Below the pieces are notes generated by a model. The model was not told the origin of the DNA and searched no databases. It saw only the letters and a program-made list of their open reading frames with translations. Positions 9,561 through 18,747 of a DNA stretch of 64,000 nucleotides are shown here, piece by piece; position 1 is the stretch's first letter; every line of letters starts with the position of its first letter. A program made the position numbers and the translations under genes. Source of the DNA: an uncultured Bacteroides sp. GTDB taxonomy: Bacteria; Bacteroidota; Bacteroidia; Bacteroidales; Bacteroidaceae. The stretch covers positions 434,001-498,000 of the forward strand of contig USAN01000001.1 of assembly GCA_900552645.1 (NCBI GenBank). The letters run 5' to 3'.

Positions 9561-10694
9561 ATGAGGAAAAAAAAAGTACTTTTTATGTTGGAATGTATGG
9601 TAGTTGGAGGAGCCGAACGAGTACTAATAGATATAGTAAATCAACTTGATCCTAACAAGTATGATATTACGGTATGTTCTGTATTTAAGAACAGCATATA
9701 TCCTTATTACAGGCAAACGTTTAAAGACCCTTTTAATAACAATATAACTTATAAATATATTATAAATAATGATAATATATTGCTTTACAAGCTTTTTAAT
9801 CATATGGTATTGAAAATACCATCAGTTTTATATTCATTGTTTATAGGAGACAAGTATGATAAAGTAATTGCTTTTTATGAAGGATTCCCTACATATTGGA
9901 TATCTAAAGCTAATATTGATAATGATAAGAAGATAGCATGGCTTCATACTTCCACATCTCTTTCTCAAGAATATAAGAATAGGATTGAACTGTTGCAACA
10001 AGAAGAGTATTATAAGAAATACAAAAGTATAATAGGGGTATCTAAAGGAGTTATAAATAGTTTTATTAATCTATTCCCTTCATGTAAGAATAAAATGCAG
10101 GTTATATATAATCCGATAAACATAGATACTATAAAAGAGAAATCAAAAGTTCCTGTAAATATTGATGATAGCAATGTTCCACTTTTCGTTTCGGTTGGGA
10201 GAATATGCAAGGCAAAGGGCTATGATAGATGGTTACGAGTTCTAAAATCTTTAAAAGAACTTGATTACAAATTCAAATCACTGATAATAGGTGGTGGAGA
10301 TTCTACTGAGCTGAAGAAATATATACAAGATAACGAACTTGAATCGTATGTTGAACTGCTAGGCCATAAAGATAATCCCTATCCATATATATTAAAAGCC
10401 GATTGGATAGTAGTTCCTTCATTTGTAGAGGGATTATGCACAGTAGTAATCGAATCTGTAATATTGAATAAGAGTGTTATTGTTACTGAATGTCCTGGTA
10501 TGAATGATATTTTAGGTGATAATGAATATGGAATTATATTAGGTAATACAGAGGAAGAACTTCTAGAAGCTATGAAAAATATAATGGAAAATCCCTCTCT
10601 GAGAGAGGAATATAAGAATAAAGTTAGGAATAATCCTATACTTGATGAGTTTAAATATTCAATTAAAAATATCGAATCTATAATAAATGCTTAA
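9561..10694 (+). CDS. Family 4 glycosyltransferase
   Basis: A 377-aa GT-B glycosyltransferase with MVVGGAERVLIDIVNQLD near the N-terminus, LFVSVGRICKAKGYDRWLR at the start of the nucleotide-sugar domain and the EX7E motif in VEGLCTVVIESVILN. It follows the previous GT4 after a 53-bp gap, one of the larger gaps in the series, and overlaps the next acetyltransferase by 8 bp. Sugar specificity cannot be read from sequence. Confidence 0.9.
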   Translation: MRKKKVLFMLECMVVGGAERVLIDIVNQLDPNKYDITVCSVFKNSIYPYYRQTFKDPFNNNITYKYIINNDNILLYKLFNHMVLKIPSVLYSLFIGDKYDKVIAFYEGFPTYWISKANIDNDKKIAWLHTSTSLSQEYKNRIELLQQEEYYKKYKSIIGVSKGVINSFINLFPSCKNKMQVIYNPINIDTIKEKSKVPVNIDDSNVPLFVSVGRICKAKGYDRWLRVLKSLKELDYKFKSLIIGGGDSTELKKYIQDNELESYVELLGHKDNPYPYILKADWIVVPSFVEGLCTVVIESVILNKSVIVTECPGMNDILGDNEYGIILGNTEEELLEAMKNIMENPSLREEYKNKVRNNPILDEFKYSIKNIESIINA

Positions 10695-11244
10695 GAAAAT
10701 AATTCTTTTTATCCGCAAATCTATTTTGGATATTGATGATAGGAGTCAGTTGGAAATTGCTATAGCAAATGGACTTAAAATAGGTCATAGTTGTAATATT
10801 ATGGGTGAATGCATAATAGATCCTGGACATTGTTTCTTGATTGAGATTGGAAATAAAGTAACTCTAGCACCTAGAGTACATTTATTGGCACATGATGCAA
10901 GTACGAAGCGGGAATTGAACTATACTATAATTCGTAAGATTGTGATAGGTAATAATGTTTTTATAGGAGCCGGAAGTATAATTCTTCCTGGTGTAAGAAT
11001 TGGTAACAATGTTATAATAGGAGCTGGTAGTGTAGTATCTCACGATATAACCGAAAATTCGGTTGCTGTAGGTAATCCTGCACGTATAATTGAGACATAT
11101 CAAGAATATATGAAAAAACGAAAAATTCAGATGCGTAATAGTAGAGTGTTTGATGAATCGTACACTATAGAAAATATAACTGAGGAAAAAAAGAAGGATA
11201 TGAAAGATTATCTTAGTGATAAAAATATTGGTTTTATTATTTAA
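10687..11244 (+). CDS. Left-handed beta-helix (hexapeptide) acetyltransferase
   Basis: A 185-aa protein with hexapeptide repeats from about residue 30 to 135, such as IGNNVFIGAGSIILPGVRIG and IGAGSVVSHDI, followed by the family ending VGNPARII and a short charged tail. The fold trimerises and transfers an acetyl group from acetyl-CoA. In this context it probably O-acetylates a residue of the polysaccharide or its precursor. It overlaps the upstream GT4 by 8 bp. Confidence 0.88.
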   Translation: MLKKIILFIRKSILDIDDRSQLEIAIANGLKIGHSCNIMGECIIDPGHCFLIEIGNKVTLAPRVHLLAHDASTKRELNYTIIRKIVIGNNVFIGAGSIILPGVRIGNNVIIGAGSVVSHDITENSVAVGNPARIIETYQEYMKKRKIQMRNSRVFDESYTIENITEEKKKDMKDYLSDKNIGFII

Positions 11245-11248
11245 TAAA

Positions 11249-12226
11249 ATGATTTCAGTAATTATTCCGGTTTATAATGTAGAAAATTATCTCGATCAGT
11301 GTATCACTTCAGTTCTTGATCAATCTTATTCTGATTTTGAATGTATTTTAATTGACGATGGTTCTGAGGATAATAGTGGAACAATATGTGATTACTGGTC
11401 AGCTCAGGATAATAGAATTAAAGTTATTCATCAACTGAATGGGGGTGTTTCGTCAGCACGAAATAAAGGTATAAATGCTGCAACAGGCGAGTATATTTTT
11501 TTTGTTGACAGTGATGACTGGATTGAGCCCGATTACTTGTGTGATTTTATAAAGGTACAGGGTGATGATATTGATTTAGTAGTAAGTGGAATGATTTGTT
11601 TTATTTCTGATACCGAGATTGATCGATTGATATATGATGATATGACTTTATTTGTAACTCCAGAATATATTAACGATTTTGTAAATATAAACAAAGAAGA
11701 TTTATTACATGGTCCAATGTCTAAATTATATCGTACCTCTATAATTAAAAACAACGGAATCTATTTTGATTGTAATTTTTCTTTTGGAGAAGATTTATTA
11801 TTTAATTATGCATATTTGAATTATGTCACAAAAATAGTGTCATTAAGTTCGTGCAAATATCATTATAGAAAAGGCAACGAGAATTCTCTCTCTTCTAAAT
11901 ATAGTTCAGATCGTTTTGATGTTAATTATTATCAATGGAAAGTTCTGAAAGATTTTTATTTGAATAGAAAAATGTGGAATGATTATTCTAAGTCTTATCT
12001 ATATAATCGTTTGTGGGGTCAGGTGTATGATGGTATATTTGCGTTTCCATTAATTAAGAATCTATCAAGAACCTATATAAGTAATATTTTGAGTATTCCT
12101 GAAATAAAGGATCTTAAAGAATGGGATAAAGAATTTGACTGCGCTGTATGGATAAAAATATTAATTCTGAGAAGGTTTACAAATATTTTTTATATATACT
12201 TTAAAATAAAATTGCTTTTAAAATGA
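11249..12226 (+). CDS. Family 2 glycosyltransferase
   Basis: I chose the ATG at 11249 because it places the canonical GT2 opening (MISVIIPVYNVENYLDQC) at the very N-terminus and lies just after the upstream stop. An ATG at 11216 in the same frame would add an atypical 11-residue extension inside the previous gene. The 325-aa protein has LIDDGSEDNSG and the metal-binding FFVDSDDW, then the usual family C-terminal helical region. It overlaps the pyruvyltransferase gene by 4 bp (ATGA). Donor unknown. Confidence 0.9.
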   Translation: MISVIIPVYNVENYLDQCITSVLDQSYSDFECILIDDGSEDNSGTICDYWSAQDNRIKVIHQLNGGVSSARNKGINAATGEYIFFVDSDDWIEPDYLCDFIKVQGDDIDLVVSGMICFISDTEIDRLIYDDMTLFVTPEYINDFVNINKEDLLHGPMSKLYRTSIIKNNGIYFDCNFSFGEDLLFNYAYLNYVTKIVSLSSCKYHYRKGNENSLSSKYSSDRFDVNYYQWKVLKDFYLNRKMWNDYSKSYLYNRLWGQVYDGIFAFPLIKNLSRTYISNILSIPEIKDLKEWDKEFDCAVWIKILILRRFTNIFYIYFKIKLLLK

Positions 12227-13392
12227 ATCTATTATTGTATCCTCACAGTGGTAGTGGGAATCATGGTTGTGAGGCTATTGTACGTTCCACTTTAAAAATT
12301 ATTGGAGCGAATAATTCACTATTGTTATCTTCTGCACCCGAAGAAGACAAACTATATGAATTAGATAAGATATGCAATGTTACTAGCAATTCTGAGAGGT
12401 TGCGAAAGAATACCATGTTATATTGGAAAGCTTTTCTGAAATTTCATCTTCTAAATAACAAGAAGGCTTTTGATGTTGCACATTTTAGTCCTGTCTTTAA
12501 AGAAGCTAGCAATAAGGATATTGCTTTATCAATAGGAGGTGATAATTATTGTTATGGAGTTCCTGGTTTTATATATATTATTAATAAAGAATTTAAAAAA
12601 AAGAATATCAAAACAATTCTGTGGGGATGCTCTATAGAACCTTCAAGTATAGATAATGAAATGATGAAGGATCTTAATACATATTCATGGATATTTGCAA
12701 GAGAAAGCATTACTTATAATGCTCTTTTGGATAATAAATTGATAAATGTATTCTTAATTCCCGATTCAGCATTTAAACTAAATAGGATTGATGCTAAATT
12801 ACCTGATGGCTTTATTTTGAACAATACTGTAGGAATTAATATAAGTCCTATGGTAATGAATTATGAGAAAGAGAAGGGAATAACTATGCTTAATTATGTA
12901 AGATTAATAGAATATATAATTGATTCTACAGATATGCAGATAGCTCTTATTCCACATGTAGTATGGAAAAGCAGTGACGACAGAATCCCATTGAAAATGC
13001 TTTATGACAAATTCCGCTCTTCGCGAAGAGTAATACTGATAGATGATGCACCTGCTGAAGTATTAAAGGGATATATAGCGAGATGTCGATTTATGGTGGC
13101 TTCACGTACTCATGCCTCAATAGCAGCATATTCTGAGGAGATTCCTACATTGGTAGTGGGTTACTCTGTAAAGGCACGTGGTATTGCAAGAGATATTTTT
13201 GGAACAGAAGAAAACTACATAATGCCTGTTCAATCATTAATGAATGATAATGATATGAAACATGCTTTTCAATGGTTGGAACAACATGAAAAGGATATTC
13301 GTATGCTTTACTCTAAAGTAATGCCTTCATATAAACAGAAGCTTATTGAAGGTGTAAAATTATTAAAGATATTAGGATGTCAGTCATTCTAA
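12223..13392 (+). CDS. Polysaccharide pyruvyl transferase family protein
   Basis: A 389-aa protein matching the polysaccharide pyruvyltransferase family. It has the opening YPHSGSGNHGCEAI, an ALSIGGDNYCYG segment and the late SRTHASIAAYSEEIPTLVVGY block seen in CsaB/WcaK-type enzymes. These ketalise a hexose with pyruvate from phosphoenolpyruvate, giving the glycan a negative charge. It is coupled to the upstream GT2 (4-bp overlap) and overlaps the following gene by 16 bp. Some family members have other activities, so the chemistry is predicted, not shown. Confidence 0.88.
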   Translation: MNLLLYPHSGSGNHGCEAIVRSTLKIIGANNSLLLSSAPEEDKLYELDKICNVTSNSERLRKNTMLYWKAFLKFHLLNNKKAFDVAHFSPVFKEASNKDIALSIGGDNYCYGVPGFIYIINKEFKKKNIKTILWGCSIEPSSIDNEMMKDLNTYSWIFARESITYNALLDNKLINVFLIPDSAFKLNRIDAKLPDGFILNNTVGINISPMVMNYEKEKGITMLNYVRLIEYIIDSTDMQIALIPHVVWKSSDDRIPLKMLYDKFRSSRRVILIDDAPAEVLKGYIARCRFMVASRTHASIAAYSEEIPTLVVGYSVKARGIARDIFGTEENYIMPVQSLMNDNDMKHAFQWLEQHEKDIRMLYSKVMPSYKQKLIEGVKLLKILGCQSF

Positions 13393-14453
13393 TAATAATA
13401 GGTGTTGTGGCACTGTGTGTCTTTCTAACTGATATATGGCTTATATTCGATACTTGGCAGAAGAGAATACATATAGGCAAATATACGGATAGAATAGAAT
13501 GGCAGATAAGGCTTCAGCATAAAGCAAAGGAATGGATAAAAAAATCTCCTACAATAAGAATTGATGATCAAGAGAGATTTATTTTATGGGATATAATAAG
13601 AGGTAGATATAGGTCGGCTACTATTCAAAGTTGGCAGGATGCCGGATTGTTGATGGGCTTATCTAAAGAAGATGCGCTTTTTTATATGCATAAACATCCT
13701 AATATATTCAATGTCGAAAATATGGATATTGATGTAGCATTACTTGCTCATGCATTGAAAAAAAAAGAAATACTTAATAAAGAGGATGAAGATAAAGTAA
13801 AATCTCTTTTCGTTCCTTATAATGAAAATGGAACCGTTCCATATAGAAACAATATAAAAAATATAAGGTTTGTCGATACAATAGGACTTGCATGTCCTTT
13901 TCTTAATGATATTGGTTGCGTTAATTTAGTAAAAAGACAAATAGACGAATACGATAGCTTGCTGTTAAAAGGAGTATTTCCATGTCATGCATTTGATATA
14001 TTTAGGAAATTACCATTAGGCGTTTACGATTGGAGCAGAGGTATAGGATGGTATATAATTGGTTTAACAGAATGTATCAGTATTGATGAAAACAAGGATA
14101 GAATAATAAAACTAGCTTATAAGATGCTTCCATTTCAAAGAGAGGATGGCGGTTTTAATTGTATGATATTTAACAGTCATGAACGTTTTGAGTCTTCTGG
14201 AAGTTGTTTGGCAGGAATACTTTTTATAAATGCTTATAATCTTACATCGGATAGCAGATTTTTGAGAGCTGCTTTTGAGGTAGAAAAATCATTAATGAAA
14301 AATACTAGAAGAGATGGAGCAATAGATTTCGCACAGGGCGATACAAAAGGAATAGGATTCTATTCGAATCAGTTTGGAATTATGCCTTTCGTTCAGGGAA
14401 TGGGAATTTATTTATCTAAAAAACTTGATAAATATGAAACGAATTTTGGTTAA
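13377..14453 (+). CDS. Membrane-anchored GH88/GH105-like (alpha/alpha)6 protein
   Basis: A 358-aa protein with an N-terminal membrane helix (about residues 3-24). The body looks like the six-hairpin toroid of unsaturated glucuronyl/rhamnogalacturonyl hydrolases: GVYDWSRGIGWYIIGL resembles the conserved WGRGxGW motif, and LPFQREDGGFNCMIFN and GSCLAGILFINAY resemble later helices. Those enzymes hydrate the unsaturated uronic acid left by polysaccharide lyases. Finding this fold inside a biosynthesis operon, overlapping both neighbours, suggests a role in trimming or processing the nascent polymer. It could instead be a non-catalytic relative; I did not verify catalytic aspartates by alignment. 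Confidence 0.7.
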   Translation: MSVILIIIGVVALCVFLTDIWLIFDTWQKRIHIGKYTDRIEWQIRLQHKAKEWIKKSPTIRIDDQERFILWDIIRGRYRSATIQSWQDAGLLMGLSKEDALFYMHKHPNIFNVENMDIDVALLAHALKKKEILNKEDEDKVKSLFVPYNENGTVPYRNNIKNIRFVDTIGLACPFLNDIGCVNLVKRQIDEYDSLLLKGVFPCHAFDIFRKLPLGVYDWSRGIGWYIIGLTECISIDENKDRIIKLAYKMLPFQREDGGFNCMIFNSHERFESSGSCLAGILFINAYNLTSDSRFLRAAFEVEKSLMKNTRRDGAIDFAQGDTKGIGFYSNQFGIMPFVQGMGIYLSKKLDKYETNFG

Positions 14454-15345
14454 TATATGGAATAATTCATATGATATATTTATTCATGTAAAGAACTATT
14501 TTTATGTTTCAATAGATTCTATATATGGAAGAATACATAATCCTCCAAAGATTATGTCTATAGAAGATACAATACAATATATAAAAGACAATAAATGTTC
14601 AGTAAGTCGCCTCGGTGATGGAGAAATAAAAATTGCATGTGGAAAAGATCTTGCATTCCAAAGAGCTAATACACAAATTAGGATGCGAATGATCGAAGTT
14701 ATGTCTGTACCTATAAAGAATCATATTGTATGCCTTCCCGATATATTTAAAGATTTGTCATGTTATAATGATGAGGCTTATAATCATTGGAAGCTTCATT
14801 TAGCATATTACAGAAAATATTGGTATAAACATATTGATAGAAGACGTCTCTTTTACAATGCATTTATAAGCAGATGCTATATGATGTTTATAGATAAGAG
14901 CCGTTCAGAAGAATATTTCAAGAATATAAAAGGAATATGGGAAAACAGAAATGTATTATTAATAGAAGGAGAAAAAAGTAGATTAGGTGTGGGCAATGAT
15001 TTATTTGACAATGTTTCTTCTATAAGAAGGATATTGGCTCCCAACAAGAATGCTTTTGATTATTATGATTCAATAGTTACGAAAATTATTGAATTAGCTC
15101 CATATTCATATCTTTTACTGCTTGCAATAGGTCCTACGGCTACTGTAATGTCTTACGATTTAGCCAAAAAAGGATATCAAGCAGTAGATATTGGCCACAT
15201 TGATATAGAATATGAATGGTTAAGGATGAAGGCTTTACAAAAAAAACCGGTGAAAGATAAATTCGTAAATGAAGCGGGCGCCGGAAAAGGTGTAGGTGAG
15301 TCAAATGATATTAAATATTTGAAAGAGATAATATGCCGATTTTAA
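14434..15345 (+). CDS. GT-D fold (DUF1792-type) glycosyltransferase
   Basis: I place the start at the ATG at 14434 (MKRILVNIWNN). An in-frame ATG at 14374 would lie deep in the upstream gene and add an unlikely 20-residue extension. The 303-aa protein has the SRLGDGEIKI signature of the DUF1792/GT-D glucosyltransferase fold and the matching late block MSYDLAKKGYQAVDIGHID, near the family's catalytic acidic residues. Characterised relatives (for example streptococcal dGT1/GalT1) add a hexose to a glycan acceptor. It overlaps the next GT2 by 13 bp. Confidence 0.82.
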   Translation: MKRILVNIWNNSYDIFIHVKNYFYVSIDSIYGRIHNPPKIMSIEDTIQYIKDNKCSVSRLGDGEIKIACGKDLAFQRANTQIRMRMIEVMSVPIKNHIVCLPDIFKDLSCYNDEAYNHWKLHLAYYRKYWYKHIDRRRLFYNAFISRCYMMFIDKSRSEEYFKNIKGIWENRNVLLIEGEKSRLGVGNDLFDNVSSIRRILAPNKNAFDYYDSIVTKIIELAPYSYLLLLAIGPTATVMSYDLAKKGYQAVDIGHIDIEYEWLRMKALQKKPVKDKFVNEAGAGKGVGESNDIKYLKEIICRF

Positions 15346-16328
15346 GTATAATAATTCCTGTTTATAATGTTGCTGAATATTTAGCAGATGGACTTGATAC
15401 CTTGTTAAACCAACAGCTAGAAAATATTGAAATAATATGCGTAGATGATTGTTCGACCGATAATTCATTAGATATTATAAAAAAATATTCCCTTAAGGAC
15501 AAAAGAATCGTTTATATTGAAAATGAGACTAATGGGGGAATATCTATGGCAAGGAATATGGGACTTACAAGAGCTGTAGGAGATTATGTAGCATTCTTTG
15601 ATCCAGATGATTCTGTTGATAATGATATGTATTCATTAATGATAAGTAAAGGTGGAAATAATGATATAATAATGTGTGGTTACGAAACTTTTCCAGAATT
15701 TCATAAAGTATTACCTAATTTCTTGCCATATATATCATTATCTCCTATTGATTTTATAAAGAATAACAAAAAGATACATTCAAGCGCTGATTTATGTTTT
15801 TCATGGAGGTTTGTATTTAAACGTTCATTTTTGATACAGAACAAATTAAAATTTATAGAATCAATAAGATTTTGTGAAGATATGCCTTTTAACTTATCGG
15901 CTATATTAAGAGCAAATTCAATAATTTTAATTCCTCTTCCATTATATAAATATAGAACAAATAATAGCCAAAGTGTTATGAGACAGCCTTATAAAGAATA
16001 CATGGAGGAGGGCTTACAATTACAGGTTGCCGAAAAGAAAAAAATTATAAGTCAATACAATTTGGATAATTATATCCCTATAACCAAAGATATGTCTGAA
16101 GATATTGTAAAAAGATACACTGCCATGCTTTTCAATAATCTAAAGAACAATTCTTCCGAGCCAAACAAGTTAAATGGGGTAAAAAGAATTATAGGTATGC
16201 CCATGATAAGGGAAGCTGTAAGGGAAATAGGATATAAAAATATCTTTCCATCCTTTAAGGAATATATTTTTTATCTAGCTATTAAGCTACGCATATCGTA
16301 TGTAGTATATAAATTATATTTCAAATGA
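15333..16328 (+). CDS. Family 2 glycosyltransferase
   Basis: A 331-aa GT2 enzyme opening with MPILSIIIPVYNVAEYLADG, then CVDDCSTDNSLDI and the metal-site FFDPDDSVDND. A helical C-terminal region has a short hydrophobic stretch near the end (EYIFYLAIKLRISYVVY) that may attach it to the membrane. It overlaps the upstream GT-D gene by 13 bp and the downstream GT4 by 4 bp (ATGA). Sugar specificity unknown. Confidence 0.9.
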   Translation: MPILSIIIPVYNVAEYLADGLDTLLNQQLENIEIICVDDCSTDNSLDIIKKYSLKDKRIVYIENETNGGISMARNMGLTRAVGDYVAFFDPDDSVDNDMYSLMISKGGNNDIIMCGYETFPEFHKVLPNFLPYISLSPIDFIKNNKKIHSSADLCFSWRFVFKRSFLIQNKLKFIESIRFCEDMPFNLSAILRANSIILIPLPLYKYRTNNSQSVMRQPYKEYMEEGLQLQVAEKKKIISQYNLDNYIPITKDMSEDIVKRYTAMLFNNLKNNSSEPNKLNGVKRIIGMPMIREAVREIGYKNIFPSFKEYIFYLAIKLRISYVVYKLYFK

Positions 16329-17509
16329 AGAAGCGTATATTTATTTCAATCCAGTATATGGAGATAGGAGGAGCCGAAAGAGCTCTCTTAGGATTATTGA
16401 ATGCAATTGATTATTCAAAATTTGATGTAGACCTATTCATTCATAGGCATATAGGAGAGTTTATGAATTTTATACCTTCTAGAGTAAATATATTGCCCGA
16501 GATAAAAAAGTATACCACTCTAACGAGGCCAGTTAAAGATATACTAAAGGAAGGATATATAGATATTGCTATAGCCAGAATAATGGCTTTCTTAAAGGAA
16601 AGAAAAAATGCCGGAAAGAAAATTGAGAGTATTGCAATATACCAATATGTTGCAAATTATACTACTCCTCTTCTTCCTTCATTGAAGATGTTTGGTGAAT
16701 ACGACTTAGCAATAAGTTTCCTTATTCCACATAATATAGTCCTTGAAAAAGTAAATGCCAAGAAGAAGGTAGCATGGATACATACTGATTATTCTTATGT
16801 GAGTGTAGATGTAGAAAACGAACTTCCTATATGGAATAGATATGATAACATAATTTCTATTTCAGAATCTGTGTCAGAAAGTTTCCTAAAAATATTTCCG
16901 TCACTTAAGAATAAGATTGTGCTAATAGAAAATATTCTTTCAGAGTCCTTTATAACTACACAAAGCCTCCTGAAGCACGATAATGTTATGAATGATGCCA
17001 AAATTAAATTATGTACAGTTGGGAGATTCTCTTTCCAAAAAGGCATTGATAGAGCTGTTTTTATATGTAGAAGTTTAATAGAAAAGGGACTGAATATACG
17101 TTGGTATATCGTTGGATACGGTGTAGATGAAGAGTTGATAAAGTCTAATATAACGAAGGCAGGAATGGAAAAATATTTTATTCTATTGGGCAAGAAAACT
17201 AATCCTTATCCTTATATAAAAGAGTGTGATATTTATATACAACCTTCAAGATATGAGGGAAAGGCAGTAACTGTAAGAGAGGCTCAAATATTAGGTAAGC
17301 CGGTTGTCATTACTAATTTCCCTACGTCAAGAAGTCAGCTGTTGAATGATATAGATGGCATTATAGTACCAGATAATATTGAAGAAGCTGCAAATGAATT
17401 GGCAAACTTTATAAATAATAGTGCCAAGAAATCAAGAATTGAAAAATATGTTAGAACTCATCATTATGGAAATGAAGAAGAAATAAATAAAATTTATCAA
17501 CTGATATGA
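16325..17509 (+). CDS. Family 4 glycosyltransferase
   Basis: A 394-aa GT-B enzyme with IQYMEIGGAERALLGLLNA at the N-terminus, KLCTVGRFSFQKGIDRAV in the second domain and the EX7E motif in YEGKAVTVREAQILGKP. ATGA overlaps join it to both neighbours, which argues for translational coupling through this part of the locus. It resembles enzymes annotated as capsule GT4 transferases; no substrate can be assigned. Confidence 0.9.
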   Translation: MKKRIFISIQYMEIGGAERALLGLLNAIDYSKFDVDLFIHRHIGEFMNFIPSRVNILPEIKKYTTLTRPVKDILKEGYIDIAIARIMAFLKERKNAGKKIESIAIYQYVANYTTPLLPSLKMFGEYDLAISFLIPHNIVLEKVNAKKKVAWIHTDYSYVSVDVENELPIWNRYDNIISISESVSESFLKIFPSLKNKIVLIENILSESFITTQSLLKHDNVMNDAKIKLCTVGRFSFQKGIDRAVFICRSLIEKGLNIRWYIVGYGVDEELIKSNITKAGMEKYFILLGKKTNPYPYIKECDIYIQPSRYEGKAVTVREAQILGKPVVITNFPTSRSQLLNDIDGIIVPDNIEEAANELANFINNSAKKSRIEKYVRTHHYGNEEEINKIYQLI

Positions 17510-18051
17510 TTCATACCTTATTCCTGTTAATCTATAACATTATTCGCATATCTATTAATATATGCCTAAAAGGCAATAGATTTAATGTAAATTTAATTCA
17601 AAGGATAAATCCTTGGTGTACTTTGAGAACTTATAATAATGGAGTAATTAATATACGAAGAAATAACGAAATAGAATTTGGATGTGATATTCAGGTTCAT
17701 AGCAAAGGAGGTCTTTATATAGGAAAGAATACATACATGAATCGTTACTGCATGATAAGCTGTCACGAAAGTATAAAGATAGGTGAGGGGTGCATGTTTG
17801 GACCTGGTGTGAAAATATTTGATAATAATCATAAATATGATAATATAAATGGAGTTAATTCGGAATTAAATACCGCGCCTATAGAAATAGGTAATCATTG
17901 TTGGATTGCTTCAGACGTAGTTATACTAAAAGGTGTAAAGATTGGCGATAACTGTATAATTGGTGCTGGTTGTATAATTGTAGATGATGTTCCTGCAAAT
18001 ACATTGGTAAGACAAAAAAACAACCTGGTTTTTTCTCCTATTAATAAATAA
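17506..18051 (+). CDS. Hexapeptide (maltose O-acetyltransferase-like) acyltransferase
   Basis: A 181-aa left-handed beta-helix protein. Visible repeats include IGKNTYMNRYCMISCHESIKIG, FGPGVKIFDNNHKYD (containing the usual active-site histidine) and IGAGCIIVDDVPANTLV. It lacks the N-terminal helical domain of serine acetyltransferases, placing it nearer the maltose/galactoside acetyltransferase or WbbJ group. Probably O-acetylates a sugar of the repeat unit. It overlaps the upstream GT4 by 4 bp. Confidence 0.87.
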   Translation: MIHTLFLLIYNIIRISINICLKGNRFNVNLIQRINPWCTLRTYNNGVINIRRNNEIEFGCDIQVHSKGGLYIGKNTYMNRYCMISCHESIKIGEGCMFGPGVKIFDNNHKYDNINGVNSELNTAPIEIGNHCWIASDVVILKGVKIGDNCIIGAGCIIVDDVPANTLVRQKNNLVFSPINK

Positions 18052-18055
18052 TTAT

Positions 18056-18745
18056 ATGATTCCAAAGAAAATTCATTATTGTTGGTTTGGCGGGAAACCT
18101 AAACCCGATAAGGTTAACCAGATGATAGATAGCTGGAAAAAATATTGTCCTGACTATGAGATAAAGGAGTGGAATGAAACAAATTTCGATATAAATACGA
18201 ATCTTTATTGTAAAGAAGCATACAATTTAAAAAAATGGGCATTTGTAAGCGATGTAGCAAGATTGTATGCATTGTATAATGAAGGAGGTATTTATATGGA
18301 TACAGATGTAGAAGTTATACGTACGTTCGACGATTTATTAAATGATAATGGTTTTTTAGGTTTTGAATGCACCTCATGCATCAGTACTGCAGTAATTGGG
18401 ACAGTACAGAATAATGAGTTTATAAAAGTATTTCTTGATTCATATAATGAAAGGAATTTCATATTATCTGATGGAAATTTTGATACTACTACAAATGTAT
18501 ACAAACTTACAAAGTTATTACTTTCGTATGGACTTCAGTGTAATGGTAGCAAACAAGAAATCAGGGGATTCATTATATATCCGAGAGATTATTTTACTCC
18601 ATACGATTATATTAACGGTAAACTGTCGCTTACAGAAAATACATTCAGTATTCATTGGTTCAGTCAGACGTGGATAGGCAGAAAGAACTGGATTAATAGT
18701 TTTTATAAAATATATCACAGAATCATAGGTGCTAAAATGGATTGA
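18056..18745 (+). CDS. GT32-like glycosyltransferase with DXD motif
   Basis: A 229-aa protein with the compact opening MIPKKIHYCWFGGKPKP and the segment ALYNEGGIYMDTDVEVI, whose DTD is the DXD metal/sugar-nucleotide site of the Gly_transf_sug (GT32) family. These are commonly annotated capsular polysaccharide synthesis proteins and often transfer galactose or mannose; the donor here is unknown. It begins 4 bp after the acetyltransferase, and its stop touches the next gene's start region. Confidence 0.88.
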   Translation: MIPKKIHYCWFGGKPKPDKVNQMIDSWKKYCPDYEIKEWNETNFDINTNLYCKEAYNLKKWAFVSDVARLYALYNEGGIYMDTDVEVIRTFDDLLNDNGFLGFECTSCISTAVIGTVQNNEFIKVFLDSYNERNFILSDGNFDTTTNVYKLTKLLLSYGLQCNGSKQEIRGFIIYPRDYFTPYDYINGKLSLTENTFSIHWFSQTWIGRKNWINSFYKIYHRIIGAKMD

Positions 18746-18747
18746 AT

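Noticed and set aside
18435..18677. Second open frame inside the GT32-like gene
   Set aside because: It lies wholly within a well-supported gene in another frame and its product has no recognisable motif.
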